Source: Chloroflexota bacterium (GTDB lineage Bacteria > Chloroflexota > Anaerolineae > Promineifilales > Promineifilaceae). Taken from it: 17,786 bases of DNA. The stretch spans positions 1 to 17,786 of the forward strand of contig JAAEOP010000774.1 of assembly GCA_024223125.1 (NCBI GenBank), in the 5' to 3' direction. A program made the position numbers and the translations under genes. The notes beneath the pieces are model-generated. The model ran no database searches. It was not told the DNA's origin and saw only the letters and a list, made by a program, of their open reading frames with translations. Every line of letters starts with the position of its first letter. The stretch's first letter is position 1. Of the stretch, positions 1 through 7,124 are shown in pieces.

Positions 1-2
1 AT

Positions 3-83
3 ATCACACCATGGGACAAACTACAGCAAAAAGAGGAGGAAATATTTTCAGAACGACGGCAGAAACTGGCGTTGGCCCGCTAA
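3..83 (+). CDS. C-terminal tail of an unidentified plus-strand gene (partial, cut by window start)
   Basis: One plus-strand frame is open from base 3 to a TAA at 81-83 and encodes about 26 residues. They are charged and helix-like, including the stretch KEEEIFSERRQKLALAR, which looks more like a genuine protein end than the other two frames. The stop codon lies in the loop of an inverted repeat (66-92), a common position for the end of a transcription unit. Nothing here identifies a family. The gene would run convergently towards the minus-strand operon. The fragment is too short to exclude a chance open frame. Confidence 0.25.
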   Translation: MTPWDKLQQKEEEIFSERRQKLALAR

Positions 84-92
84 CAACGCCAG
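66..92. repeat. 9-bp perfect inverted repeat at a gene end
   Basis: CTGGCGTTG (66-74) and CAACGCCAG (84-92) are perfect inverse complements around a 9-nt loop that contains the TAA of the plus-strand tail. No T-run follows on either side, so it is not a textbook intrinsic terminator. It may be a stabilising 3' hairpin or an intergenic repeat. Confidence 0.5.
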
Positions 93-182
93 CAATATTG
101 GCAGGGAAATGAGGTCGCGCCTCAACTGTGAAAATTCTCTCTTTTTTGAGGGCCGATGTCCATTTGACGTTGAACCAAAACA

Positions 183-257
183 CATCTCTACCTTACCTTC
201 ATTTTCTGGCGGCAGATATTGACGATACGTGGCGATCAATTTGATTTGTATCTTCAT
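183..257 (-). pseudogene. Truncated start of a MoaD/ThiS-like small protein
   Basis: From an ATG at 255-257 the minus strand encodes about 25 residues (MKIQIKLIATYRQYLPPENE and then GKVEM). They resemble the first beta-strand and turn of MoaD/ThiS ubiquitin-like sulfur carriers, which often begin MKvxVklfAtyRxYLP. After residue 25 the match stops, and the frame continues to base 48 with arginine-rich, non-family sequence and no C-terminal Gly-Gly tail. The ATG overlaps the stop of the upstream short ORF (ATGA), the usual arrangement of a coupled gene pair. The likely reading is a gene whose 3' part was deleted. The family assignment rests only on the N-terminus. Confidence 0.35.
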
Positions 258-385
258 GCCCCAATTCTATTCAAAAGCTGGGCGACGGATTTCAATACAG
301 GATAATCGGGACGCACAAGCGATAATGCCCCAGCATAACGCCCAATGGGGGTACATAACGCATCAATAATCACGACTTCTCTCAT
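254..385 (-). pseudogene. Thiolase N-terminus fused to unrelated sequence (43-codon remnant)
   Basis: An ATG at 383-385 with a good ribosome site (GGAGAAAAAT) opens a 43-residue ORF. Its first ~27 residues (MREVVIIDALCTPIGRYAGA, then LSLVRPD) match the start of acetyl-CoA acetyltransferases/thiolases, which typically read MREVVIvdAxRTPiGrygGaL..vrPDdL. Arg in the RTP motif is Cys here. After VRPD the sequence changes to YPVLKSVAQLLNRIGA and stops, where a thiolase would run for about 390 residues. That tail, whose stop overlaps the next ATG, looks like the C-terminus of a different gene. The ORF lies 23 bp downstream of the aminotransferase, so a beta-ketothiolase was probably once the next gene of that operon. 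Confidence 0.55.
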
Positions 386-408
386 ATTTTTCTCCATAAA
401 ACAATTTG

Positions 409-1731
409 CTAGAGAAGGCGCTTGATTGCGCGGAATCCGGCTAATACCGTTTCTGCCAATAAATCAATTTCCTTCTCGGTCATCACGGTAGATAATGTGC
501 CAGAACAGGTGTTAATCATGATGATGCCGTTATCAAATAGATAATCGAGCAATGCTTTGTTAAGTTTGGACTCTTGCGGTGTCATAAAAGCATCCCGATA
601 GGTAACGGGAGCCTCTGCCTTCATATGAATTCTGAACATGGAACCGCCGCCGGTTACGCAAGCGGGGATGTCGGCAATTTGGATCGCTTCTACGATGTTG
701 GCTCGCGCTCTATCGGCTAAATGATTGAGGTTGGTTACGGCCGTTTTATCAAACAACGCCATCGTTGCCAATCCGGCCGTCATCGTAATCGGATTCGCCG
801 AAAACGTACCCGAATGCGGGAACAACACTTTATCCGCCAGCGGATTCATTACACTCATCACATCCCTGCGCCCCGCTAACGCGCCCACCGGGAACCCGCC
901 GCCAATCATCTTCCCCATCGCCGTCAAATCTGGACGCACACCATACCACTCCTGCGCCCCGCCATAATTCGAGCGAAACGTAATCACCTCATCGTAAACC
1001 AAAAGTGCATCATTCGCCCGCGTCCAATCATAAAGCACCTGCACAAACTCCGGCGACGCAGGAGCCAGCCCCACCCGATGCGGCATCAAATCCAACAAAA
1101 CACACGCCAAATCATCGCCATGCCGGTTCAAAATCTCCACCGCTTGTTCTGGCTGATTAAACGGAATGATAACCACATCCTGCAAAGCCGATTTCGGCGT
1201 GCCATAGGCCACCGGCACACTCGAAGGGTCGCCCGCGTCCCCCCAATTGTTAGGGTTCGCCGTCTGGCTAATTTCGGCATAATCATACAGGCCGTGATAC
1301 GCCCCTTCCACTTTAGCGATTTTGGGACGGCCGGTAAACGCTCGCGCCGCCTTCAAACTACCCATCACCGCTTCCGTACCCGAATTAACAAAGCGAATAT
1401 TCTCAAAACCGACATTACGGCTCCGCATATGTTCCGCATACTCAATTTCCACCTCAGTGGCTAAAGTAAACGCCGTCCCCTTTTGCAGCTGCGCCGTTAC
1501 CGCCGCCACAACTGCCGGATGCGCGTGTCCATGAATCAACGATGCCATATTGTTGGCAAAATCAATCCGAGTCACGCCCTCAATGTCAGTCACAGTACAG
1601 CCAGCGCCCCGTTCTACATACAACGGATGCGGCTTCCGCAATACTGTATTTCGACTGCATCCACCGGGCATCACCTCTTGCGCCCGCTCATACAAAGCCG
1701 CGCTACGGGATTGGGTTGCTGCATTGCTCAT
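409..1731 (-). CDS. Class-III PLP aminotransferase, GSA-aminomutase/beta-transaminase type
   Basis: This 440-residue protein is full length for fold-type I class-III aminotransferases of the glutamate-1-semialdehyde 2,1-aminomutase group. Visible landmarks are VNSGTEAVMGSLKAAR (115-130, phosphate-binding region), YDEV with Asp247 (pairs with the pyridine nitrogen) and LTAMGKMIGGGFPVGALAGR with Lys274, the expected PLP Schiff-base lysine. The start is ATG behind AGAGGT. It lies downstream of the KamA-like gene with only a palindromic repeat between them, so the two are probably one transcript. No other tetrapyrrole genes are visible in the window, which argues against a haem role. Beta-phenylalanine-type transaminases belong to the same subgroup, and an aminotransferase behind a 2,3-aminomutase would suit removal of a beta-amino group. 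Family is sure; substrate is inference. Confidence 0.9.
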   Translation of the reverse strand: MSNAATQSRSAALYERAQEVMPGGCSRNTVLRKPHPLYVERGAGCTVTDIEGVTRIDFANNMASLIHGHAHPAVVAAVTAQLQKGTAFTLATEVEIEYAEHMRSRNVGFENIRFVNSGTEAVMGSLKAARAFTGRPKIAKVEGAYHGLYDYAEISQTANPNNWGDAGDPSSVPVAYGTPKSALQDVVIIPFNQPEQAVEILNRHGDDLACVLLDLMPHRVGLAPASPEFVQVLYDWTRANDALLVYDEVITFRSNYGGAQEWYGVRPDLTAMGKMIGGGFPVGALAGRRDVMSVMNPLADKVLFPHSGTFSANPITMTAGLATMALFDKTAVTNLNHLADRARANIVEAIQIADIPACVTGGGSMFRIHMKAEAPVTYRDAFMTPQESKLNKALLDYLFDNGIIMINTCSGTLSTVMTEKEIDLLAETVLAGFRAIKRLL

Positions 1732-1741
1732 AATAAACCTC

Positions 1742-1774
1742 TGTAAATGTTGATCGGATTGGCAATCCGACCAA
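1742..1774. repeat. Palindromic intergenic element, copy 1 (aminomutase/aminotransferase gap)
   Basis: TTGATCGGATTG (1750-1761) and CAATCCGACCAA (1763-1774) form 12-bp arms with one mismatch around a single base. The element, including a TGTAAA flank at 1742-1747, recurs at 3189-3221 in the same orientation. It lies between the stop codon of the aminomutase gene and the ribosome site of the aminotransferase gene. It looks like a dispersed REP-like palindrome and could fold into an intercistronic RNA hairpin. Confidence 0.8.
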
Positions 1775-1779
1775 TGCGC

Positions 1780-3180
1780 CTAAACATTATTAAGATCGGC
1801 GTATAAACCCGCCTCATCATAAATTACGCGGTCATTATAGCCGCTGAACCAAATTGCTTCCGGGTTGCGTCCTAAAATTGTTACCAACCCTTTGTCTGGT
1901 GCCTCTTCATAGTTACGGTGTAGTTTCATAATCACGATTCCATTTTCCGCGCCCGGCACACCCGGCAGCGGGTCACTGGTCACGGCTACTACCTCCGTCT
2001 TCCCTTTGTAATGGGTAATCGAAAGCCGAGCATGGGTTTCCACACCCGACAACCCTTTGTGCGATTCGTTTAATATCCGCCATGCTTCCTCAATTGGAAC
2101 ATTAAAAGCGCGATGGCCGATAATGTCGCGGCCACAGAAGAAGTAATGATTTTCCACCTTATTCTGCTTCATCTCTCGCTGCATAATGCGTAATGCACCG
2201 GGATCATTATTGATGCCGTTGATGATGGGCGCCTGATTATCCACTGTAAGCCAATTCCGTTTGCCCAGCTCCCCCATCGCATGTTTGGTGTCGGGATGCC
2301 AGACCAAACTGCCCGCGGGGTCTTCAATGAAATTGCCGTCATCATCTTTGAGCAAAAACTCATCGGGATGATTGAAATGGATCATGATACGGATTTTTGT
2401 GCCCGGATAGGCTGCATGGAATTTATCCGCCATATTAAAAAAGGTTTCATCAAACCGCTTGGGATAAAAAGCCAGCTCTTTGGTTCCCAAACGAATCGAT
2501 TCGATACCTGCTTCGGCCAACGCCGCCCACCAAGCGGCAATATTGCGGTTGCTGAGTACCATCGGATCGCCGCCAGACATGAGAATTTCGCGCAATTTTT
2601 CGCGTCCCGTTTCGGGATGCAGGCCGCCATTGGCGGCTACTTCGGCGTTGTGCTTCTTGGTGTAAGCCACGATGTCGCCAATTCGGGCTAAACCTTTGGG
2701 CGCGACTGTGCCATCCGGCCGCTCCACTTCTTTGCGAGCGATGAGTTCTTCACGATAGCAAAAGCGGCAGTGGGCAGAGCAGGTAGAAGCGACATAAAGC
2801 AATCCCATCTCATATTTATGGATCATCCCTTCTACCGGACTGTAACTCATCTGTTTACCCGGATCGGGCGCGCCTTCCAAATCCAGCGTCTCTTTAGGGC
2901 TGGCTTTGACCAACGTTTGCAAAGCCGCGCTTTTCTTGGCTAACTCAAAATAATGCCGGGTTAGCTTAACGGGCATTCGCGCTTCGACATCTTTTGCGGT
3001 GCCTTTTAGCGCGGCCAATGCTTCTAATTCATCGGCCGAGTAAAAGGCTTGCATGTCGGCAGGCGCATTACCATCAATGAACTTTTTTAGGCCCTTGATG
3101 ATTTGGCGGTCATATTTGCCATTGGTCACTGAATCTAAAAATGTTTGTTCTTTTTCTGAGGGTTGGTATTTTTTTGTCAT
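1780..3180 (-). CDS. Divergent radical-SAM 2,3-aminomutase (KamA family)
   Basis: The protein has 466 residues from the ATG at 3178-3180, preceded by CAGGAG. A longer frame to 3330 only adds translated repeat sequence. The radical-SAM [4Fe-4S] motif is CSAHCRFC (Cys134, Cys138, Cys141), followed by SAM-binding MSGGDP (201-206) and NQAPIINGINND (315-326), as in lysine/glutamate 2,3-aminomutases. Lys394 in HYKGK is the best candidate for the PLP lysine, but the Gly-rich DAPGGGGK motif of KamA is reduced to THYKGK. By eye alignment, the two Asp residues that bind the lysine side chain in clostridial KamA (293 and 330) are not conserved: one falls at Gly350 and the other in the altered THYKGK segment. 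Expected chemistry is 5'-deoxyadenosyl-radical migration of an alpha-amino group to the beta carbon. The substrate is unknown and probably not lysine. Confidence 0.88.
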   Translation of the reverse strand: MTKKYQPSEKEQTFLDSVTNGKYDRQIIKGLKKFIDGNAPADMQAFYSADELEALAALKGTAKDVEARMPVKLTRHYFELAKKSAALQTLVKASPKETLDLEGAPDPGKQMSYSPVEGMIHKYEMGLLYVASTCSAHCRFCYREELIARKEVERPDGTVAPKGLARIGDIVAYTKKHNAEVAANGGLHPETGREKLREILMSGGDPMVLSNRNIAAWWAALAEAGIESIRLGTKELAFYPKRFDETFFNMADKFHAAYPGTKIRIMIHFNHPDEFLLKDDDGNFIEDPAGSLVWHPDTKHAMGELGKRNWLTVDNQAPIINGINNDPGALRIMQREMKQNKVENHYFFCGRDIIGHRAFNVPIEEAWRILNESHKGLSGVETHARLSITHYKGKTEVVAVTSDPLPGVPGAENGIVIMKLHRNYEEAPDKGLVTILGRNPEAIWFSGYNDRVIYDEAGLYADLNNV

Positions 3181-3193
3181 TTTTCTCCTGTAA
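3178..3193 (-). promoter_or_regulatory. Ribosome-binding site fixing the aminomutase start
   Basis: On the minus strand ACAGGAGAAAA precedes the ATG at 3178-3180 with normal spacing. The frame upstream of this ATG is open only because it reads through the palindromic element and part of the regulator gene, so this ATG is the start. Confidence 0.8.
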
Positions 3194-3221
3194 AGGTTGG
3201 TCGGATTGCCAATTCGACCTA
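3189..3221. repeat. Palindromic intergenic element, copy 2 (regulator/aminomutase gap)
   Basis: TTGGTCGGATTG (3197-3208) and CAATTCGACCTA (3210-3221) form the same imperfect palindrome as at 1750-1774, again with TGTAAA ahead of it (3189-3194). The stop codon of the truncated regulator (TAG, 3219-3221 on the minus strand) is made from the edge of the element, which suggests insertion at, or erosion of, the original gene end. Confidence 0.8.
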
Positions 3222-3689
3222 CGACTCGGCTTGCGCCAAGCGCCAGCCGGTGGTGTTTTGGAAATGGGTTCGCATCGCTTGTTTGACCGCATCCGGTTGT
3301 CCCGTTTGGATGGCTTGCAAAATGGGGCAATGCATGTTTGCCATTGCTTCGGTGTCAACTTGGTCGGCATAGCCGCGCCGAGTATAGCCGGATTTGATAT
3401 AGCCGTGCAGAATCTGCTGCAGGTTCAAAAGCAGGTTGAGCAATAGGGGATTGTTGGATGCTTCGGCAATGGCGATGTGGAAGGCTATGTCGTTTTCGAC
3501 GGCCTGCTCTGGCGGGATGCCTTGTTTGCCAATTTCAGCGACTAGTTGGGCTAACTGCTCTTTTTGCGCGTCGGTGGCAAATTGGGCGGCTAATGCGGCG
3601 GCTTGTTCTTCTAAGGCGCAGCGCACTTCGATAATGTGCCGTAGTTCCTGTGTGTTGAATATCATGCTCCAATTCAAACGCTGGCTCAA
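3219..3689 (-). pseudogene. GntR/FadR-family regulator lacking its DNA-binding domain
   Basis: The 156 residues form a complete FCD effector domain: helices from LNWSMIFNTQELRHIIEVR onward and the usual metal-ligand set, Asp67 and His71 (NDIAFH), His120 and His142. FadR-type regulators carry about 70 further residues with a winged helix at the N-terminus. Here the frame opens just 27 bases upstream, behind a TAA at 3717-3719, and no helix-turn-helix sequence is visible in any frame up to the neighbouring IclR gene. The only in-frame start at this end is a TTG (3687-3689) with no Shine-Dalgarno site. The likely reading is a 5' deletion. If it is expressed at all, it would be a DNA-binding-deficient ligand-binding domain. 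It lies 38 bp upstream of the aminomutase and may once have controlled it. Confidence 0.75.
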
Positions 3690-3784
3690 AAAATCTGATG
3701 AAGTGATGAAAAAAATTTACACGATCTATGAAATACGTGCAAGACTTAGGAGTTGCTCGATGGAATTTTGTTTTTGAAGCAGCT

Positions 3785-4570
3785 TCACTCCAACAAAGTA
3801 TGAGCGCCAATGTTGGAAATTACTTTTGCCGTATGAACTACTTCGCTGGCAATCTGTGCCAAAAAACGCTCGTCGGGAATACGCACGGTGGGGATGTCAA
3901 TACAAATGGCTCCAGAAACTTCTCCATGACCGGAAAAAATGGGCGCGCCTATCGAAACGATGCCCACTGCGAACTCTTCTCGATTGATGGACCAGCCCCG
4001 TTGGCGTGTCTTTTCCAAATCGGCCAAAAAATCGGGGCGATTGATAATACTGTTTTTTGTGTATGGCGTTAATGAGATCGTGTCCAGCAAACGGATGACC
4101 CCATCATGAGGTAAATGCGCCAGCATAGCCTTTCCTAAAGCGCTGCAATGGATCGGCACACGGCCGCCAACCCAGCCGCGCGGAGCCAGTGAATGTTTTG
4201 TTTCTACCACTTCAATGACGGCTATCTCGGCCGTATCGCGCACGCCTAAAATCACCGTTTCTCCCGTTGTGTCTCGCAAAACTTCCAGAAAGGGCAAACT
4301 TACCTTGCGTAAATTTCGCGGCCCCGTGAGAGAAGTGGTGAGGGCGTAAGTTTTGGGCGAAACGCGATAAAGCTTCGTTTCCTTATCCCGTTCTAAAAAG
4401 CCTAATGTTTCCAGCGTGTAGGCAAAGCGGCTGGCGGTGCTAGGATCAACCTCCAACAATGCTGAAATATCAGTTAACGATGCCTCAGGTCGCTCCGGCG
4501 TAAATGCCATGAACACTCGTAATCCTCGCGCCAATGTTTTAAGAAAATTCCGTTCTTGTTGTTTGCCCAA
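3785..4570 (-). CDS. IclR-family transcriptional regulator
   Basis: The protein has 261 residues, normal for IclR regulators. The N-terminal winged helix covers about residues 10-75 (LARGLRVFMAF, then SLTDISALLEVDPSTASRFA as the recognition region, then LETLGFLERD). The C-terminal effector domain includes HCSALGKAMLAHL, the usual IclR motif, and GAICIDIPT near the end. The start is TTG at 4568-4570 behind AGGAG with 7 bases between; the nearby upstream ATG is out of frame. It follows the aldehyde dehydrogenase by 128 bp, enough for its own promoter; a weak TTGCCA-17-TAATCT match lies on the minus strand in that gap. Members commonly control aromatic, sugar-acid or amino-acid catabolism, so it is a good candidate for the divergent promoter at about 7184. 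Confidence 0.92.
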   Translation of the reverse strand: MGKQQERNFLKTLARGLRVFMAFTPERPEASLTDISALLEVDPSTASRFAYTLETLGFLERDKETKLYRVSPKTYALTTSLTGPRNLRKVSLPFLEVLRDTTGETVILGVRDTAEIAVIEVVETKHSLAPRGWVGGRVPIHCSALGKAMLAHLPHDGVIRLLDTISLTPYTKNSIINRPDFLADLEKTRQRGWSINREEFAVGIVSIGAPIFSGHGEVSGAICIDIPTVRIPDERFLAQIASEVVHTAKVISNIGAHTLLE

Positions 4571-4583
4571 AGTATAACTCCTT
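4568..4583 (-). promoter_or_regulatory. Strong Shine-Dalgarno with TTG start for iclR
   Basis: The minus strand reads AAAGGAGTTATACT and then TTG. The ribosome site is near-perfect although the start codon is rare. A very similar AAAGGAG-7-TTGGG arrangement occurs in the leader of the DapA-family gene (7120-7138). Confidence 0.75.
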
Positions 4584-4698
4584 TCATTAGTCGATATGTG
4601 ATTTCTAGATAAGATTACCTCTACGCCAAAAGTATGGCAACCTCACACCCGGTCTATAACTACTGGCATCACCGACCATGAAACTTTCTGCGGTCTAC

Positions 4699-6132
4699 CT
4701 AATTGGGAACAGACATTTTTCCCAAATTAAAACAGACTACCTTTGGTTCTGTCATCTCCTGTAAAGCAAAACAAATTCCCTCACGACCTAAACCAGACCC
4801 TTTTACCCCGCCAAACGGCATCGCATCAATGCGATAATCAGTGCTGTCGTTAATCATTACCCCGCCGCAATCCAAATGTGCAGCGGCAAAAAATGCCTTT
4901 TCTAAATCGGCAGTGAAAATACCTGCCTGAAGTCCATATTCTACGTCATTGGCACGAGCAATCGCCTCGTCTAAGGTGGCAATGCGGTACAAAATAGTAA
5001 CGGGGCCGTAAATTTCTTCCTGTGCTAATGTACAACTGTCGGGCAGGTTTTCTAACACAGTGGGCGCATAAAATGTACCTGAACGTTCACCGCCGGTGAG
5101 TAGGTTGGCTCCCATTTCCAAAGCTTCGTTTACCAGCCGCTCAACCCGTTTGGCTTCGGTTTCGTTGATCAACGGCCCCATATCGGTAGCCTCGTCCAGT
5201 TTATCTCCCACCTTGTACGCTTCGGTTTCTGCTATGAAGCGAGCGGCAAATTCGTCGTAAATTTCTTCATGTACCAGCAGTCGCTGGACATGAAGGCAGT
5301 TTTGCCCTGCCGCCCAAAATGCTCCGCTGATGTTGGCGGAAACGGCCGTATCCAACTCCGCATCTGACAACACAATCACCGGCGCATTACTGCCCAGTTC
5401 CATGCCCACCTTCTTCAATCCCACCTTGCTCATAATCGCCTTGCCTGTTTTCAGACCGCCCGTGAACGAAATCATCCGCACACGCGGGTCGGTGACAAGG
5501 ACATCGCCAACTTCGCGCCCCGGCCCAGGAATCACTTGTAACATGCCTGCTGGAACACCCGCTTCGTGAATCGCTTGTGCCAGCCACAGGGCGCTTAACG
5601 GTGTTTTGCTATCTGGTTTGACGATGATCGCGTTGCCGCCGGCCAATGCCGGGCCAACTTTATGCGCCACTAAATTCAACGGATCATTAAATGGCGTAAT
5701 TGCACCAATAATACCGATAGGTTCGCGGCTGTAGAAGCCGCGCCGATTTTCACTACCTGGCATTTGGTCAAAGGTGATGGTTTCCCCATTCAAACGCCGC
5801 GCCTCTTCGGCGCTGATACGAATGGTTTCAATACAGCGTGTCACCTCTTTCCGTGCTTCCCGAATGGTTTTGATGCCTTCCTGGGCGATGATGCGGGCGT
5901 ATTCCTCGTGTTTGTTGGTGAGGATAACGGCCGTTTTCTCCAAAATCGCCATCCGTTCATATACCGGCAGTCTCCGCCCTTGTGTAAACCATGCTTCTGC
6001 AGCAGTGATAGCTGTTTCCATATCGGCAGCCGTTGCCTTTGGTACAGTATCGATCAAACTATTATCCTGCGGATTCCGCACCTCAATAGTATTAGGACGG
6101 TCAACCCATTCTCCATTTAAGAGCATTTTCAT
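4699..6132 (-). CDS. NAD(P)-dependent aldehyde dehydrogenase
   Basis: The 477-residue protein is full length for the ALDH superfamily. Landmarks are ITPFNDPLN (145-153), KPDSKTP (172-178, cofactor binding), FTGG (223-226), catalytic Glu245 in MELGSNAP and catalytic Cys279 in GQNCLHVQR, then EEIYGPV (about 373-379) and MPFGGVKGSG near the C-terminus. ATG follows AAGGAAG with good spacing. It begins 27 bp after the DapA-family gene, so the two are co-transcribed. The sequence does not fix the aldehyde; semialdehydes such as alpha-ketoglutarate, succinate or malonate semialdehyde are plausible. In a hydroxyproline-type route the lyase product would be alpha-ketoglutarate semialdehyde, which an enzyme of this superfamily oxidises. 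Confidence 0.92.
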   Translation of the reverse strand: MKMLLNGEWVDRPNTIEVRNPQDNSLIDTVPKATAADMETAITAAEAWFTQGRRLPVYERMAILEKTAVILTNKHEEYARIIAQEGIKTIREARKEVTRCIETIRISAEEARRLNGETITFDQMPGSENRRGFYSREPIGIIGAITPFNDPLNLVAHKVGPALAGGNAIIVKPDSKTPLSALWLAQAIHEAGVPAGMLQVIPGPGREVGDVLVTDPRVRMISFTGGLKTGKAIMSKVGLKKVGMELGSNAPVIVLSDAELDTAVSANISGAFWAAGQNCLHVQRLLVHEEIYDEFAARFIAETEAYKVGDKLDEATDMGPLINETEAKRVERLVNEALEMGANLLTGGERSGTFYAPTVLENLPDSCTLAQEEIYGPVTILYRIATLDEAIARANDVEYGLQAGIFTADLEKAFFAAAHLDCGGVMINDSTDYRIDAMPFGGVKGSGLGREGICFALQEMTEPKVVCFNLGKMSVPN

Positions 6133-6159
6133 AGTTCATCTTCCTTACATATTGGACAA

Positions 6160-7050
6160 TTATTGAACATATTGCCGTAACACAGAATTCAGCAAAGCTC
6201 TATTCGCCGCGTTCATTTCGATCAGCGGCAACCGTAGGGGGCCGGCGGCCAGCCCGCGTTGAGCCATCGCATATTTAATGGGGCCGGGGTTGCTTTCCAC
6301 AAAGGCGGCGTTGAAGATGGGCAGCAGGTTGAAGTGATTTTGTCGCGCTTGTTCAACTTCTCCAGCCAGCGCTTGATTTACCATAGCGACAACCAAATCA
6401 GGGAAAAGATTGCTTACGACCGAAATGACCCCTTGTCCGCCGAGACAAACCAGCGGGAAAGTCATCGCGTCGTCGCCAGAATAGACAGCGATTTTAGGGA
6501 TTGTGGTTAAAACGTCCATTATCTGGTGGATGTCGCCGGAGGCTTCTTTAACGCCGATTACATTTTCCAATGCTGCAATTTGTTTCAGAGTGGGCGTTTC
6601 GATGTTGGTTCCGGTACGGCCTTTGATGTTGTAGATGATGATGGGCAAGGAGGTTGCTGTAGCTACGGCCGTAAAATGGGCCACAATACCATCTTGAGTA
6701 GGCTTGTTATAGTAAGGTGTCACTACCAAAAGCGCATCTGCCCCCCACGCCTCAGCTTTTTTGGCGTTTTCAATTGTTTTCTGGGTTGAATTTGTACCTA
6801 CGCCGACGAGAACGGCCGTTTCCTTATCAGCTGTCCTCGACTCCGTCACAACCAACCTGACAATTTTTTCCATTTCTACCGCATTCAGTGTTGGCGTTTC
6901 CCCCGTTGTACCCAACGGCAATAAGCCCCGTACCCCATTCTGAATCTGAAAACGCACATTTTGTCGCAATCCATCATAATCCACCTCCCCATTTTTGGAA
7001 AATGGGGTAATCAATGCGGTTGTAACACCGTGAAACAAATTATTTTTCAT
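6160..7050 (-). CDS. dapA: Dihydrodipicolinate synthase / DapA-family pyruvate-type lyase
   Basis: This 296-residue TIM-barrel Schiff-base lyase keeps the whole DapA active-site set: LGTTGETP (Thr48, Thr49), TPYYNKPTQDG (Tyr113, Tyr114), Tyr140 and Arg145 in YNIKGRTG, and Schiff-base Lys168 in GVKEASGD. By residues it could be a true 4-hydroxy-tetrahydrodipicolinate synthase joining pyruvate and aspartate semialdehyde. The context is catabolic, however: it is first in an operon with an aldehyde dehydrogenase and an IclR regulator, divergent from an amino-acid oxidoreductase. That is the setting of Pyr4H2C deaminases, keto-acid aldolases and related paralogues. Conserved Arg145, which binds the aspartate-semialdehyde carboxylate in DapA, keeps the biosynthetic option open. 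Family is certain; role is not. Confidence 0.88.
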   Translation of the reverse strand: MKNNLFHGVTTALITPFSKNGEVDYDGLRQNVRFQIQNGVRGLLPLGTTGETPTLNAVEMEKIVRLVVTESRTADKETAVLVGVGTNSTQKTIENAKKAEAWGADALLVVTPYYNKPTQDGIVAHFTAVATATSLPIIIYNIKGRTGTNIETPTLKQIAALENVIGVKEASGDIHQIMDVLTTIPKIAVYSGDDAMTFPLVCLGGQGVISVVSNLFPDLVVAMVNQALAGEVEQARQNHFNLLPIFNAAFVESNPGPIKYAMAQRGLAAGPLRLPLIEMNAANRALLNSVLRQYVQ

Positions 7051-7052
7051 CT

Positions 7053-7124
7053 TTACTTACTTCCTATCCTCGCATCGCTCACGCCAACAGGCTGTGAGTT
7101 TCTGCATTCTTGTTTATTTCCCAA
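7053..7124 (-). CDS. Possible 23-codon leader ORF resembling the start of iclR
   Basis: In the DapA-family leader, AAAGGAG (7132-7138, minus strand) precedes a TTG at 7122-7124 that opens a 23-codon frame (MGNKQECRNSQPVGVSDARI, then GSK). It ends at a TAA two bases before the dapA ATG. Its ribosome site and first codons resemble those of the iclR gene (AAAGGAG-7-TTGGGC, protein MGKQQERN). It could be a translated leader peptide coupled to the lyase gene, or a leftover 5' end of a lost iclR paralogue. The short overlap in similarity makes both readings tentative. Confidence 0.35.
   Translation of the reverse strand: MGNKQECRNSQPVGVSDARIGSK

Noticed and set aside
66..92. Intrinsic terminator at the left edge
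   Set aside because: The stem is good, but there is no T-run on either strand.
409..1731. Calling the aminotransferase hemL
   Set aside because: Family similarity is clear, but there is no haem context and the neighbouring mutase suggests another substrate.
2281..2691. A 136-codon open frame on the plus strand inside the aminomutase gene
   Set aside because: It is antisense to a gene with clear family motifs, has no ribosome site and no family features. The same holds for the other long opposite-strand frames in coding regions, such as 1078-1464 and 14029-14409.
3181..3330. A 50-residue N-terminal extension of the aminomutase
   Set aside because: The extension is translated from the palindromic repeat and the end of the regulator gene. 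A proper ribosome site precedes the ATG at 3178-3180.
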